Assembly: GCA_002842285.1 (NCBI GenBank)
Contig: PHCJ01000009.1
Location: forward strand, 1 to 64,000
DNA from: Betaproteobacteria bacterium HGW-Betaproteobacteria-22
GTDB lineage: Bacteria > Pseudomonadota > Gammaproteobacteria > Burkholderiales > Methylophilaceae
DNA: 64,000 nucleotides
Direction: 5' to 3'
Shown here: positions 34,163 through 43,821 of the stretch, in pieces
Position numbering within the stretch: position 1 is the first letter of the stretch
How the letters are laid out: every line of letters begins with the position of its first letter
The notes under the pieces: model-generated
Database searches by the model: none
What the model was told of the DNA's origin: nothing
What the model saw: only the letters and a program-made list of their open reading frames with translations
Made by a program: the position numbers and the translations under genes

Positions 34163-34733
34163 TGCTACCGTCAGCAGGCTGGACTTCTGTGTCATGAAAC
34201 TTAAAACACCCACGCCCAGCGCGTTTGGCTTCATACATGGCATTATCAGCCACACGTAACAGGTCGTTTGTATCAGCACCGTGCATGGGGTAAATACCTA
34301 TGCCAATGCTGCATGAGATATTAATGACGTGTGCGAGTATCGAAAATGGCTGTGTAAGACTTTCAATGATCGTCACAGCCACGTTTGCTGCGTCTTCTTC
34401 TGCCTCAATATGTGAAAGTATAACCACAAATTCATCTCCGCCCACACGCGATACCGTATCCGTCTCTCGCCGCACGCAGCTTTCAAGCCTTGCAGCTACT
34501 TCTTTAAGCAGCAAGTCACCGATATCGTGTCCCAGAGTGTCGTTCACGGGTTTGAAATTGTCTAAATCCAGAAACATTAAGGCCAGCTTGTTTTTTTCAC
34601 GCCTTGCCTGTGCCAGTGCTTGATGCAGCCGGTCACTGAGCAAGGTGCGGTTAGGCAAATCCGTCAGCACATCGTAATGCGCAAGGTGATGTACACGCTC
34701 CTCAATAGCCTTGCGTGCCGTGATGTCTATCAT
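34122..34733 (-). CDS. GGDEF diguanylate cyclase domain, split from a PAS sensor
   Basis: 203 aa from the ATG at 34733, which overlaps the stop of the upstream PAS gene as ATGA. The protein begins MIDITARKAIEERVHHLAHYD, which is the tail of a PAS/PAC motif that normally runs unbroken into a GGDEF domain. The cyclase signature RVGGDEF is intact, with an I-site RETD five residues before it. It should synthesise c-di-GMP. The split inside the PAC motif indicates that one PAS-GGDEF gene was broken by a small indel; coupled re-initiation at the ATGA could still give both halves. An alternative upstream start at 34781 exists in the same frame. Confidence 0.75.
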   Translation of the reverse strand: MIDITARKAIEERVHHLAHYDVLTDLPNRTLLSDRLHQALAQARREKNKLALMFLDLDNFKPVNDTLGHDIGDLLLKEVAARLESCVRRETDTVSRVGGDEFVVILSHIEAEEDAANVAVTIIESLTQPFSILAHVINISCSIGIGIYPMHGADTNDLLRVADNAMYEAKRAGRGCFKFHDTEVQPADGSTIQSFSDNLSESP

Positions 34734-36028
34734 GGTGCGACCGCCCCATCGGCATCTTTTACAGCAGTGATGGTGAGCCATTCAGGGTAAATTTCGCCAT
34801 TTTTTCGTTTGTTCCATATCTCACCCTGCCATGCCCCGTTATTGATGATGTTTTCCCACATGGCTTTATAAAAATCTGCACCATGCACTCCGGACTTAAG
34901 CAGCTTCATTTTTTTGCCAACAGCTTCTTCGGGTGTAAAGCCGGTAATGCGTGTAAAGGCGTGATTAATTTTTAAAATGATGCTATTGGCATCCGTCACA
35001 ATCATGCCTTCCTGAGATTCAAAAGCTGTTGCAGCAATGCGTAATTCGGCATCAATTTTTTTTCGTTCTGTAATATCCTGTGCAAAGACGAAGCCATATT
35101 CCTGATTCATACTGCTGATAAAGTTGGCAGAAATCAACATATTAAAGAGAGTGCCATCTTTATGCCTAAGCCGTGTTTCCAGCTTGAACGTACCATGGTT
35201 TTTTAAATGCACCCAAACAGCCGGCCACATGTCAGCTGTAAAGTCAGGGTCTATATGCCAGGGTGATAAGGTAATCAGTTCTTCGCGTCTGTAGCCCAGC
35301 GATTCACAGGTAAAATCATTCACAAATACAAAGCGACCCTCCGGGTCTAATATAAAGTAGGCGGTTTTACATTTGTCGATGATTGATTTCATTAACCATA
35401 GGCTGTTTTCAAGGTTTTTTCGCTCGGTAATATCAAATAAGGTCACAATCTGCGTGCCATTAAACTCATCATCAAGCGCAACGGCATTTACTACTACCGA
35501 CTTTATGCGTCTATCTTTGGTGCAGATGTTGACGTCAATCGGCTCAGACGCAAGCAGTTTCTGCCTGGCGGACTGAATGTTGTCAGACCAGAGTGCAATG
35601 ACTACGCCGCGATATTCTGGATCAGGATACGCTTTTGACCACCAATCGCTTAATGTAGGAATATCATCAAGCGTATAACCGAACATATCGATAAATTCAC
35701 GATTCAGGTTGACAATATTGCCATCAGAATCATTAATGACAATTGGTACCGGACAGGCATCAATCATGTGCTTGAGTTGTTGATTGTCGTGCTCAAGTTG
35801 TACATTGATGCGCATAGCCCCTATGAGCATGCCACTCACAATGTACGACACCAAAATAGAGGCAATGATGCCGGTGATGATGTAGTTAGCCGTGACTTCA
35901 CCGGTCAGCATAAACTCGACACCAGCCACAATCGGTACTGACAGTACCATGGCCGCTGCAACAGATATTAGCCTGAGCTGCCAATTACGGATATTTAACA
36001 GTAGTTTTGAATACTCTTTCATCAACAT
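34730..36028 (-). CDS. Membrane PAS-sensor protein (3 PAS domains), frame-split from a GGDEF domain
   Basis: 432 aa. Two membrane helices (about 18-38 and 47-70) precede three PAS domains (about 85-205, 212-325, 335-430): NDSDGNIVNLNREFIDMFGY, LDPEGRFVFVNDFTCESLGY and TDANSIILKINHAFTRITGF. The last PAC motif stops at KDADGAVAP, where related proteins continue with an 'IDIT.RK' segment and a GGDEF domain; that segment is present in the next frame (34122-34733). An FNR-type box lies 59 bases before the start, and the PAS domains could sense redox or a small ligand. Confidence 0.75.
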   Translation of the reverse strand: MLMKEYSKLLLNIRNWQLRLISVAAAMVLSVPIVAGVEFMLTGEVTANYIITGIIASILVSYIVSGMLIGAMRINVQLEHDNQQLKHMIDACPVPIVINDSDGNIVNLNREFIDMFGYTLDDIPTLSDWWSKAYPDPEYRGVVIALWSDNIQSARQKLLASEPIDVNICTKDRRIKSVVVNAVALDDEFNGTQIVTLFDITERKNLENSLWLMKSIIDKCKTAYFILDPEGRFVFVNDFTCESLGYRREELITLSPWHIDPDFTADMWPAVWVHLKNHGTFKLETRLRHKDGTLFNMLISANFISSMNQEYGFVFAQDITERKKIDAELRIAATAFESQEGMIVTDANSIILKINHAFTRITGFTPEEAVGKKMKLLKSGVHGADFYKAMWENIINNGAWQGEIWNKRKNGEIYPEWLTITAVKDADGAVAP

Positions 36029-36086
36029 AGGCGATTACTCAACTGGCATATATCAACCATGCTAGACCTAATTGCCGAATAATGAC

Positions 36087-36100
36087 TTGATTTAAATCAA
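36087..36100 (-). promoter_or_regulatory. FNR/ANR-type box upstream of the PAS sensor gene
   Basis: TTGATTTAAATCAA matches the FNR consensus TTGAT-N4-ATCAA exactly. It is 59 bases upstream of the PAS gene start, a position suited to activation under low oxygen. Other Crp/FNR-family regulators recognise similar sites. Confidence 0.6.
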
Positions 36101-36252
36101 ATTATGGCTGGATGTTGCAGGGGGATAATGGTGCGGACTTGTGCTGAAGATATTTTCTTTCTGCGGCCGCTACAATTGACACCGCACGGAGGTTTTATCC
36201 TGCGCGGAAACAGCGTCTGCCCGATGGCTGAAAAGATGCTAGCCTGTGTTTA

Positions 36253-37350
36253 TCAGTCGTAACTGACATAGAGGCGGTAACCCGCAACGCCGATGTCGGG
36301 AGTAGAAATCGACAGTTTGATTTTAACCTCAGAGTTTGCAGCAAAGCCCGGGATCAGATCGGTGCTGGTGGGCAGGTATTCATGTGGCCTAAATATCCGT
36401 CTTGATATCGGTTTATCATCGGTATCGGTAAGTGTAAGCTGGATATTAGGATAGGCTTGGTTGAACGCTGCTTTATTCATCAGGCTGCTGGTCAGATGCA
36501 TGATGCCGCGCTGGTTGGCGTCTTCCTGCATGTCGGAGTCGTCAATGATAATCCATTGAATTTGTTGCGGTAGTGCAATGCTGCAATTGATCTGCAGGCA
36601 AGCGGTTTCGAGGTAGGGTTTGAATTGCGGGTAGTAGGTTGCAATCTCATTACGTAAAAAATAAATGCTTTGCAGGACAATGATGATAAAAAGCACAAGG
36701 TTGCTCAATAACCACAGCCAGCGCCTGGATTTCTCTGACATCTGCTTTGTTTTGCTTTTCTCTAAGGCTGCCAGATCGTCAAAGTAGCTGGATTTGTTCT
36801 CCGCGATTGCAGTTAGCCGGGTAATCTCATCAAGTGCTTTATTGTTTGTGTCGGAACGATCCGCCTCATGGCTGTCGGTTATCAGCTTGCTGTCCTCAAA
36901 GTCACCTGCCTCAATCAAGATACGGTCATTATCCGTGGCAGCGGACTTATCGTCATGCAGCGCATCATCAAAAGTGGCTATTTCATCCTGGGTGGCAGAT
37001 AGCTCGATCGATTCAGTGATATGCTCCAGGTTTGTGGGTGCGTCTTGCTGGGCAGTAGAGTGAATAGGATCTGGATCGTCATCAAGTAGTGCATGCTCGA
37101 TAGTAGGCCAGCCAGCATAAGTTTGTGCGCTATTAGTAGCAGTTACATTTGTCTGTTCGACGACGGTTTCAGTTGTAGATGAAGGCTGCGTTAGCACATC
37201 GGCGGCAGTGTCTACGTGAATGAATTGGGATTTTGCATCAAATACCTTTAGGCATTGACCACACCTTACCAAGCCGCCATGCTTGGTAAGCTGTGCTTCA
37301 CTAACAAAAAACTCTGTTTGGCAGTTGGGGCATCTGGTTATGTTGCGCAT
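36253..37350 (-). CDS. Zinc-ribbon, DUF3426 membrane protein
   Basis: 365 aa from ATG 37350, directly ahead of MRNITRCPNC; the in-frame start at 37377 would add nine residues. An MJ0042-type zinc finger (Cys7, Cys10, Cys30, Cys33) opens the protein. A long acidic, Asp/Thr-rich region (about 40-205) leads to one membrane helix (LWLLSNLVLFIIIVLQSIYFL) and a C-terminal DUF3426 domain ending AGYRLYVSYD. The function is unknown. It follows prmA with a slight overlap, an arrangement typical of Betaproteobacteria. Confidence 0.75.
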   Translation of the reverse strand: MRNITRCPNCQTEFFVSEAQLTKHGGLVRCGQCLKVFDAKSQFIHVDTAADVLTQPSSTTETVVEQTNVTATNSAQTYAGWPTIEHALLDDDPDPIHSTAQQDAPTNLEHITESIELSATQDEIATFDDALHDDKSAATDNDRILIEAGDFEDSKLITDSHEADRSDTNNKALDEITRLTAIAENKSSYFDDLAALEKSKTKQMSEKSRRWLWLLSNLVLFIIIVLQSIYFLRNEIATYYPQFKPYLETACLQINCSIALPQQIQWIIIDDSDMQEDANQRGIMHLTSSLMNKAAFNQAYPNIQLTLTDTDDKPISRRIFRPHEYLPTSTDLIPGFAANSEVKIKLSISTPDIGVAGYRLYVSYD

Positions 37351-38234
37351 TTTCTTGTGCCCGTCAGCAACACCCACGCATCTAAATACTGCGGCATTTC
37401 CATCTCAAACCATTCTGCATAAATGGCGGCCACATCCGCGGCCTGTTCACGCAAAATGCCTGACAGCGCGATTTTTCCGCCTGGTTTACAGGAGGCGGCT
37501 AATGCAGGTGCCAGAACGCTCAATGCGCTCGAAAGTATATTGGCAACCACGATATCAAACTCTGCAGATTGATATTGACCTGCATGGTAAAAGTCAGCGC
37601 TGACGTTGTTTTGTTCAGCATTGTATAAACTGGACTGAATCGCCTGATGATCAATGTCGGTGCCCACCACATGGCCCGCACCTAATTTTTTTGCTGCAAT
37701 GGCCAAAATGCCGGAACCGCAGCCGTAATCGAGCACAGATGCGCCAGATTTTACCGTTTGCGTAAGCCATGCTAAACATAAATGGGTGGTCGGGTGGCTA
37801 CCTGTGCCAAAAGCCAGGCCAGGGTCGAGCACGATATTAATCGCATCAGGGTTGGGTGATACATGCCAGGTAGGGACAATCCAGAGGGCGTCTGTAATCT
37901 TGATTGGGTCAAATTGTGACTGCGTTGCACGCACCCAATCTTGTTCCTGGATGGTTTCAGTGGAGAATTGCAGATTAGATAATTGCGTCCGCCTTTGCAA
38001 ATCGGCAACGACTTGATGCACGTCTGCACCTTCGTCAAACAAGGCACTGACTAAATTTTGTTGCCAAATACCAGGCGGTGGGTCACCCGGCTCACCGAAT
38101 ATCGGCTGTTCATCAATGGTTTCTGCATTGGCATCTTCAATAATGGCAGACAGCGCCCCCAGCGCCATAAGCGTATCGCTGATTAAATCAGCATTATTTT
38201 CCTGTGCTTCAATTTTTAATGATACCCAAGCCAT
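37338..38234 (-). CDS. prmA: Ribosomal protein L11 methyltransferase
   Basis: 298 aa. The N-terminal substrate domain (1-60) and the SAM-binding Rossmann domain are visible: DPGLAFGTGSHPTTHLCLAWL, VLDYGCGSGILAIAAKKLGA and VVANILSSALSVLAP (the N-I-L catalytic-loop motif). It trimethylates L11 at several positions. It follows accC after 127 bases that contain a hairpin, and overlaps the DUF3426 gene start. Confidence 0.92.
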   Translation of the reverse strand: MAWVSLKIEAQENNADLISDTLMALGALSAIIEDANAETIDEQPIFGEPGDPPPGIWQQNLVSALFDEGADVHQVVADLQRRTQLSNLQFSTETIQEQDWVRATQSQFDPIKITDALWIVPTWHVSPNPDAINIVLDPGLAFGTGSHPTTHLCLAWLTQTVKSGASVLDYGCGSGILAIAAKKLGAGHVVGTDIDHQAIQSSLYNAEQNNVSADFYHAGQYQSAEFDIVVANILSSALSVLAPALAASCKPGGKIALSGILREQAADVAAIYAEWFEMEMPQYLDAWVLLTGTRKCAT

Positions 38235-38252
38235 GCTATACCTAATGATTGC

Positions 38253-38286
38253 AAGACCTTAGCAAGAAAACTTTTGCTCAGGTCTT
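38253..38286. terminator. Two-part hairpin between accC and prmA
   Basis: AAGACCT (38253-38259) pairs with AGGTCTT (38280-38286), and AGCAA with TTGCT lies within. The T-run is on the plus-strand side only, so its role for the minus-strand genes may be attenuation or RNA processing. Confidence 0.45.
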
Positions 38287-38361
38287 TTCATGTTGATTCA
38301 AACTAAACAAATATGCGCGTAGATTGAACGCAACATTGATTAGTTTGAGTGTGACATGAAT

Positions 38362-39717
38362 TTATTTGTTATAAATACCCAGCTTTTGTTCAAGGTAGTG
38401 GATGCTGGTGCCACCTTGATGAAATGCTGCATCTGCCATGAGTTCAGCATGCAGTTCGATATTGGTTTTAATCCCGCCTACCATCATTTCAGACAGTGCG
38501 ATACGCATGCGAGCGATGGCCTGCTCGCGCGTGTCACCATGCGTAATTAACTTGCCTATCATTGAATCATAATGCGGCGGAACGGTGTATCCCGCATAAG
38601 CATGGGTATCAATGCGCACCCCAGGCCCGCCTGGCATGTGGAATGTGGTGATCTTGCCGGGCGAGGGCACAAAGCTGTACGGATCTTCTGCATTGAGTCG
38701 GCACTCAATAGCATGGCCGCGCAACTGGATATCTTTCTGCTTAAATTTTAATCTCTCGCCAGCAGCCACAAAAATCTGCTGCTGCACTAAATCAATGCCC
38801 GTAATCATTTCAGTGACGGTGTGCTCAACTTGCAGGCGGGTATTCATTTCAATGAAATAAAACTCACCGTTCTCGTACAGGAACTCAAAAGTACCTGCAC
38901 CACGATATTTGATTTTTCGGCATGCTTCTGCACAGCGCTCACCAATTTTGTCTCGTAATCTAGTGTTTAAGAGTGCGGCAGGAGCTTCTTCGATGATTTT
39001 TTGATGGCGTCGCTGCATGGAGCAATCGCGCTCTCCCAGAAATACCGCGTTTCCATGTTGGTCCGCCAGCACTTGAATTTCAATGTGGCGGGGCTTTTCA
39101 AGAAACTTCTCCATGTAAACCATGGGGTTGCCAAACGCAGCCTGCGCTTCGGCCTTGGTCATGTTAACAGAGGTGAGCAGGGCTGCTTCCGTGTGTACAA
39201 CGCGCATTCCACGCCCGCCGCCACCGCCAGCAGCCTTAATAATGACCGGGTAGCCAATCTGCTTTGCGATCTTAATAATTTCGCTAGGGTCTTCAGGCAA
39301 TGCGCCATCAGAGCCCGGTACACACGGCACGCCTGCTTTTTTCATGGCATCTTTGGCAGAGACCTTATCACCCATGAGGCGAATAGTATCGGCACGCGGG
39401 CCAATAAATACAAATCCGCTTTGTTCAACGCGTTCAGCAAAATCTGCATTTTCTGATAAAAAGCCATAACCCGGATGGATAGCCTGAGCATCGGTGACTT
39501 CTGCCGCACTAATCACCGCAGGAACATTCAGGTAGCTTTGGTTAGAAGGTGCCGGGCCAATGCAAACAGACTCGTCTGCCAGTTTTACGTATTTTGCTTC
39601 GCGGTCTGCCTCGGAGTGTACGGCAACGGTTCTGATGCCCAGTTCGCGACATGCACGCTGAACTCGCAGTGCGATTTCACCGCGATTTGCGATTAATATT
39701 TTGTCAAACATAGCCAT
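38362..39717 (-). CDS. accC: Acetyl-CoA carboxylase, biotin carboxylase subunit
   Basis: 451 aa. The N-terminal [18 protein letters not shown]-grasp loop [58 protein letters not shown] and the [16 protein letters not shown]-terminal block are all present. It carboxylates biotin on AccB, the first half of malonyl-CoA formation. Start 39717 is preferred to 39711 by distance to an AGGA. It lies 24 bases after accB. Confidence 0.95.
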   Translation of the reverse strand: MAMFDKILIANRGEIALRVQRACRELGIRTVAVHSEADREAKYVKLADESVCIGPAPSNQSYLNVPAVISAAEVTDAQAIHPGYGFLSENADFAERVEQSGFVFIGPRADTIRLMGDKVSAKDAMKKAGVPCVPGSDGALPEDPSEIIKIAKQIGYPVIIKAAGGGGGRGMRVVHTEAALLTSVNMTKAEAQAAFGNPMVYMEKFLEKPRHIEIQVLADQHGNAVFLGERDCSMQRRHQKIIEEAPAALLNTRLRDKIGERCAEACRKIKYRGAGTFEFLYENGEFYFIEMNTRLQVEHTVTEMITGIDLVQQQIFVAAGERLKFKQKDIQLRGHAIECRLNAEDPYSFVPSPGKITTFHMPGGPGVRIDTHAYAGYTVPPHYDSMIGKLITHGDTREQAIARMRIALSEMMVGGIKTNIELHAELMADAAFHQGGTSIHYLEQKLGIYNK

Positions 39718-39741
39718 GAAATAAAATCCTGTGTATGAAAA

Positions 39742-40194
39742 TTAGCCGATGATAAAGAGAGGTTCGCCGTATTCAATGGCTTGACCATTATCGACCAGGA
39801 TCTTCTTAACCACACCTGCTTTGTCTGATTCTATCTCGTTCAATAGTTTCATTGCCTCGATGATGCATAGCGTGTCACCAACAGCGACGGCGTCACCAAC
39901 TTCAACAAATGGTTTCGCATCAGGAGAAGGTGCGCGGTAGAAAGTACCTACCATTGGTGATTTAACTGCGTGACCTTCTTCAACGACAGGTGCCGCTTCA
40001 GCTGCCGGTGCGGCGGCTGGGGCAGGCGTAGCCTGCTGTGGTGCATAGTGTATGGGTGCATAATGCTGTGCAGGTGCACTGGACGTAAAGTTGCGGCTGA
40101 TGCGCACTTTTTCACCATCTTCGGTGAGTTCAAGTTCTGATATGCCTGATTCTTCGACCAAATCAATCAGTTTTTTTAGTTTGCGTAAATCCAT
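39742..40194 (-). CDS. accB: Acetyl-CoA carboxylase biotin carboxyl carrier protein
   Basis: 150 aa. The N-terminal [21 protein letters not shown] helix, an Ala/Pro-rich hinge (about 45-75) and the biotinyl domain with [14 protein letters not shown] are visible; the Lys of EAMKL is the biotin attachment site. It carries carboxybiotin between AccC and the carboxyltransferase. It belongs to the aroQ-accB-accC-prmA series. Confidence 0.95.
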   Translation of the reverse strand: MDLRKLKKLIDLVEESGISELELTEDGEKVRISRNFTSSAPAQHYAPIHYAPQQATPAPAAAPAAEAAPVVEEGHAVKSPMVGTFYRAPSPDAKPFVEVGDAVAVGDTLCIIEAMKLLNEIESDKAGVVKKILVDNGQAIEYGEPLFIIG

Positions 40195-40345
40195 AATAGC
40201 TCCTGAAAAATCTTATCAATTATAATTTTAAGTGACTTTTGTTAATGGTTGTTTTAGTAAAGGCAGCAAGCGCGCGCTGCTTTAACGAATACAATTTAAA
40301 TGAACCTGCACGACATAAACATGATGTTGTAACCTTTAAAAATTC

Positions 40346-40801
40346 TTAGCACTCGCCCTGCGTAATATATTGCGTGGCGTAATCCAGTGCTAATAGGTAG
40401 CCTTGTGCACCGAGGCCGCTGATCACGCCAATCGCGATATCGCTCAGGTAGGAGTGTTGACGAAAGCTTTCTCGTGCGTGGATGTTAGATAAGTGTACTT
40501 CTACAAAAGGTACTTTAACAGCACTTAAGGCGTCACGTATTGCCACAGAAGTGTGCGTGTAAGCCGCAGGGTTGATAATGACGAAATCGACGCCGTTAGT
40601 TGCGATAGCCTGAATTTTGGTTACTAGATCAGCTTCAGAGTTGCTCTGAAATGCACTGAGTTCGATATTGGCCTGCCGGGCTTTGTCTGCAAGGGTCTGG
40701 TTTATGCTTTCAAGCGTGGTATTGCCGTAGTGTTGCGGTTCTCTTAAACCTAGTAAGTTGAGGTTGGGCCCATGTAACACTAAAATGGATTTAGCTGGCA
40801 T
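40346..40801 (-). CDS. aroQ: 3-dehydroquinate dehydratase, type II
   Basis: 151 aa. [15 protein letters not shown] at the start, the flexible lid with [27 protein letters not shown] (catalytic His) and [15 protein letters not shown] define the type II dodecameric enzyme. It dehydrates 3-dehydroquinate to 3-dehydroshikimate in the aromatic amino acid pathway. It lies 151 bases upstream of accB, as in many Proteobacteria. Confidence 0.95.
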   Translation of the reverse strand: MPAKSILVLHGPNLNLLGLREPQHYGNTTLESINQTLADKARQANIELSAFQSNSEADLVTKIQAIATNGVDFVIINPAAYTHTSVAIRDALSAVKVPFVEVHLSNIHARESFRQHSYLSDIAIGVISGLGAQGYLLALDYATQYITQGEC

Positions 40802-41017
40802 GATGCCCTGCCTTTTTTCCTGGATGATGTCTTTTGTTACAATATTTCATAAACGCAAGTTTGCCGAAGTTAAAGGGTTTTGTCCAGCAACTTTAAAGAA
40901 TTTAACGGCAATTTGAGATTTGGCAGACAGCTGAAGAGGCCTTGATTTTATTGCATTAATAAGCAGCTGTTTTTTAAGGACATTAGACGCGTACCTGGCG
41001 TAAGAAAGGTGCTGGGG

Positions 41018-41572
41018 TTAATCTAAAGGCAAGGCCTTATGTAGTACGGGGGCGATGCTTTGTGCGAGCAGCTTGCCGTCAACCCGCCCAAAATGGGTGC
41101 TCACGATAGTGCCATCAGCATTCAAAATAACAGTATAGGGCAGTATGCCTTTATCGTTACCGAGTCGGTCGCCAAGCGCGTTCGCTTCCATTTCACCAAT
41201 CAGCACAGGGTAGCTAACAGGAGTAGCCGCCAAAAATTCTTTGACGGCAGCTGGGTCATCCACTGCAATCCCTAACACTGTCACATTTTTATCTTGATAA
41301 GCGTCATGAAATGCGGAGAGCTCCGGCATTTCTTCTCGACATGGCGGGCACCAGGTCGCCCAGAAGTTCACCACCACGATTTTTCCTTGGTATTGTTTCA
41401 GATCCTGCGTCATATCGTTGCTGTCAACAAGTTGCGTGGCATAAAATGAGCTGCTCTCTGTGTGCGTTGAATTTTTGGCAGGCGGCTGACCTAGTGGCAG
41501 GCTACGGATGATGAGCACAAGCCCAATGAGCACTGTGATGTAAATAAGTGGTTTTCTCAGTTTTTTTAACAT
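41018..41572 (-). CDS. TlpA-like membrane-anchored thioredoxin
   Basis: 184 aa. One N-terminal anchor helix (about 8-25), then a thioredoxin-fold domain with FWATWCPPCREEMPELSAF; the CPPC active site is intact. Periplasmic thiol-disulfide reductases of this type receive electrons from DsbD and act in cytochrome c maturation or copper-site assembly. It overlaps the end of dsbD by 7 bases, which supports a shared reductive pathway and suits a region with many c-type cytochromes. Confidence 0.85.
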   Translation of the reverse strand: MLKKLRKPLIYITVLIGLVLIIRSLPLGQPPAKNSTHTESSSFYATQLVDSNDMTQDLKQYQGKIVVVNFWATWCPPCREEMPELSAFHDAYQDKNVTVLGIAVDDPAAVKEFLAATPVSYPVLIGEMEANALGDRLGNDKGILPYTVILNADGTIVSTHFGRVDGKLLAQSIAPVLHKALPLD

Positions 41573-43464
41573 GTTAAGGTCTCGGGTAGGCAGCTGCCGC
41601 GTTGGTCAAGAATTTGCAAAAAACTGTCTGCATTTTTGTAGCCAACCACTTTTAACCGGGTTTCCTGCATGGATTGGGTGTCAAAAAAGATGATGCCAGG
41701 TGGGCCGAATAAATTAAACCTCTGCATCAGTGCCTTGTCGTCATCGGTGTTGTTGGTGACATCTGCCTTGAGTAACACGGTGTCTTTTAGCGCTGCCTGT
41801 ACGCGCGTATCGCTAAAAGTAAATTGCTCTAATTCTTTACACGATACGCACCAGTCTGCATAAAAATCCAGCATTACGGGTTTGCCTTTGGCAGCCATTA
41901 ATTGTGCATCCAGGTCAGCCAGATTTTTAACCAGGCTAAAATTCAAGTGACTTTGCTGGATACCCTGATCGGCTTGTGTCAATAGTCCACTCAAAGGTTG
42001 GAGCGGTGATTTGGCATTGGAAAGTGCGCCAATCAGCATGGTTAGCCCGATAGTAAGCATTATAATCGCAATGCCTTTCCAAAACCTCAGTGCGGGCTTG
42101 GCATCGCTGGGCAAGCTGTCTAATGCATGCATGAAGATAGCAGGAATAATAAGTAAGGCTGCCCATAGCCCAAGCTGAACGCTCATCGGAATGACAGGAG
42201 CAATCAGCCATACGGCAACGCCCAGCATCAGCACACCAAAAAAATTGCGTACTGCGTTCATCCAGCTACCTACTTTGGGGAGCAGTGTGCCGGCAGAGGC
42301 GCCGATTGCCAGTAGCGGTGCGCCCATGCCGAGTGACAGTGAAAACAGTGCAACACCGCCTAATACTACATCTTGCGTTTTACTGATATAGAGCAGGGCC
42401 CCAGCCAGCGGCGCGGCCACGCAAGGGCTGATAATCAAAGCAGAGAGTATGCCCATGAGAAAGTCGCTAAAGAATCGGCCGCCTTTGATGCGATGGCTCA
42501 GGTTCATGACCCCGTTTTCGAGATTGCTTGGTAATTTCAGCTCATAAAAACCAAACATGGAAAGTGCGAGCACGCTGAATATGAGTGCGCCAAACCCTAA
42601 AGCCCATGGGGTTTGCAGTGCGCTGCTCAGCATTTGCCCGGAAAGTCCAGCAATGATACCAAGCAGTGTGTAGGTGAGGCACATGCCCAAGGTGTAGGCA
42701 AGTGATAGATTAAAAGCATGTAAGCGTGAGTGGTGTGCATTTTTACCGATAATGATGGAAGATAAGATCGGTATCATGGGGAATACGCAGGGGGTGAATG
42801 CCAGCAACAGGCCTGCGGTAAAGAACCCCAGAATGATTAGCCACCATTGCCCATCCTGCAACAGATTGGCGGCTTGGCTGTCGCTCTGAGAGGCCTGATT
42901 GACGGTTGTGTCGGCTGCTTTATTGGCAGGTGCGGCAGAGGTGGCGTTGTCATTGCCATTGCCTTGCGGGGTGGGGGTGTCTGATTCCTGTATGGTTTGC
43001 GTGTTTTCAGGTGTAAGGGTAAATGTTTTACGTTGAGGCGCATAGCAAAGTCCCTTTTCGCTGCATCCCTGATAGCTCGCCTGAATGGTGACAGGAGTCC
43101 CAGCTGCCTGGCTAAGCACAATGCGCGCCGTGATGTCATTGTGATACACTTCCATTTTACCAAAGTGCGGATCATTCTTAATGTCACCGTTAGCTAGCTG
43201 TACTTCATGATCTTGTGCCGGTGAGAGCGTAAATTTTATACGTTCTTTATAGAGGTAGTAGCCGGGCGCGATTTTAAAGTGTGCGTTAATTTCTTTACCG
43301 GACTGATTAATTTCAAGCCCAAAAGCCGCATCAGGCGATAAAAACTCTTCTTCCTGTTGGGTACTGAATAAATTTTTGATGCTGCTTGCGTTGCCTGCGT
43401 AGCTGAGCGATGCAGAGATTGCCAGCACTGTGAGCACTAGAAAAGATGAAAATCTTTTTAACAT
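41566..43464 (-). CDS. dsbD: Thiol:disulfide interchange protein DsbD
   Basis: 632 aa from ATG 43464, which begins a signal peptide (MLKRFSSFLVLTVLAISASLSYA); a start at 43500 would add 12 non-signal residues. The N-terminal alpha domain has the cysteine pair of YQGCSEKGLCYAP; the eight-helix beta domain has FTPCVFPMIP and ISPCVAAPLAG; the C-terminal thioredoxin domain has YADWCVSCKELE. All three redox pairs are present. It carries reducing power from cytosolic thioredoxin to the periplasm. It sits between cutA and the TlpA-like gene. Confidence 0.93.
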   Translation of the reverse strand: MLKRFSSFLVLTVLAISASLSYAGNASSIKNLFSTQQEEEFLSPDAAFGLEINQSGKEINAHFKIAPGYYLYKERIKFTLSPAQDHEVQLANGDIKNDPHFGKMEVYHNDITARIVLSQAAGTPVTIQASYQGCSEKGLCYAPQRKTFTLTPENTQTIQESDTPTPQGNGNDNATSAAPANKAADTTVNQASQSDSQAANLLQDGQWWLIILGFFTAGLLLAFTPCVFPMIPILSSIIIGKNAHHSRLHAFNLSLAYTLGMCLTYTLLGIIAGLSGQMLSSALQTPWALGFGALIFSVLALSMFGFYELKLPSNLENGVMNLSHRIKGGRFFSDFLMGILSALIISPCVAAPLAGALLYISKTQDVVLGGVALFSLSLGMGAPLLAIGASAGTLLPKVGSWMNAVRNFFGVLMLGVAVWLIAPVIPMSVQLGLWAALLIIPAIFMHALDSLPSDAKPALRFWKGIAIIMLTIGLTMLIGALSNAKSPLQPLSGLLTQADQGIQQSHLNFSLVKNLADLDAQLMAAKGKPVMLDFYADWCVSCKELEQFTFSDTRVQAALKDTVLLKADVTNNTDDDKALMQRFNLFGPPGIIFFDTQSMQETRLKVVGYKNADSFLQILDQRGSCLPETLTC

Positions 43465-43472
43465 GATTTGCC

Positions 43473-43802
43473 TTAAACGGATAATTGCGCATTGACCCAT
43501 TGTAAATATTGCGATAAGCCACCATCTACGTTGATAGAGATTATCTCAGGAAGTTCATAAGGGTGCATGGACTTAATGGCATTCTCAACCGCTGGATACT
43601 GTTGTTGTGTTGTTTTAATCCGGACAGGAATTTCTTCAGACTGCGTTAATTGACCTTGCCAATGATAGATAGACTGGCAAGCGCCTGAAATGTTGACGCA
43701 AGCCGCAAGTTTCTGTGTGATTAGATGTTCAGCCAGAGTCTTTGCGCTGGTGTTATCAGGCATATTGGTGAGCACAAGCAGTAGAGTATTTGAATTTGAC
43801 AT
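43473..43802 (-). CDS. cutA: Divalent-ion tolerance protein CutA
   Basis: 109 aa from ATG 43802, beginning MSNSNTLLLVLTNMPD. The TSAKTLAEHLITQKLAACVNI block, IYHWQGQL and YPAVENAIKSMHPYELPEIISI are typical of the trimeric, PII-like CutA1 family, linked to copper tolerance although the direct function is unsettled. It lies just upstream of dsbD, a common pairing. It is divergent from fxsA with only 19 bases between starts. Confidence 0.92.
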   Translation of the reverse strand: MSNSNTLLLVLTNMPDNTSAKTLAEHLITQKLAACVNISGACQSIYHWQGQLTQSEEIPVRIKTTQQQYPAVENAIKSMHPYELPEIISINVDGGLSQYLQWVNAQLSV

Positions 43803-43821
43803 TAAATTAAGGCCACACATC

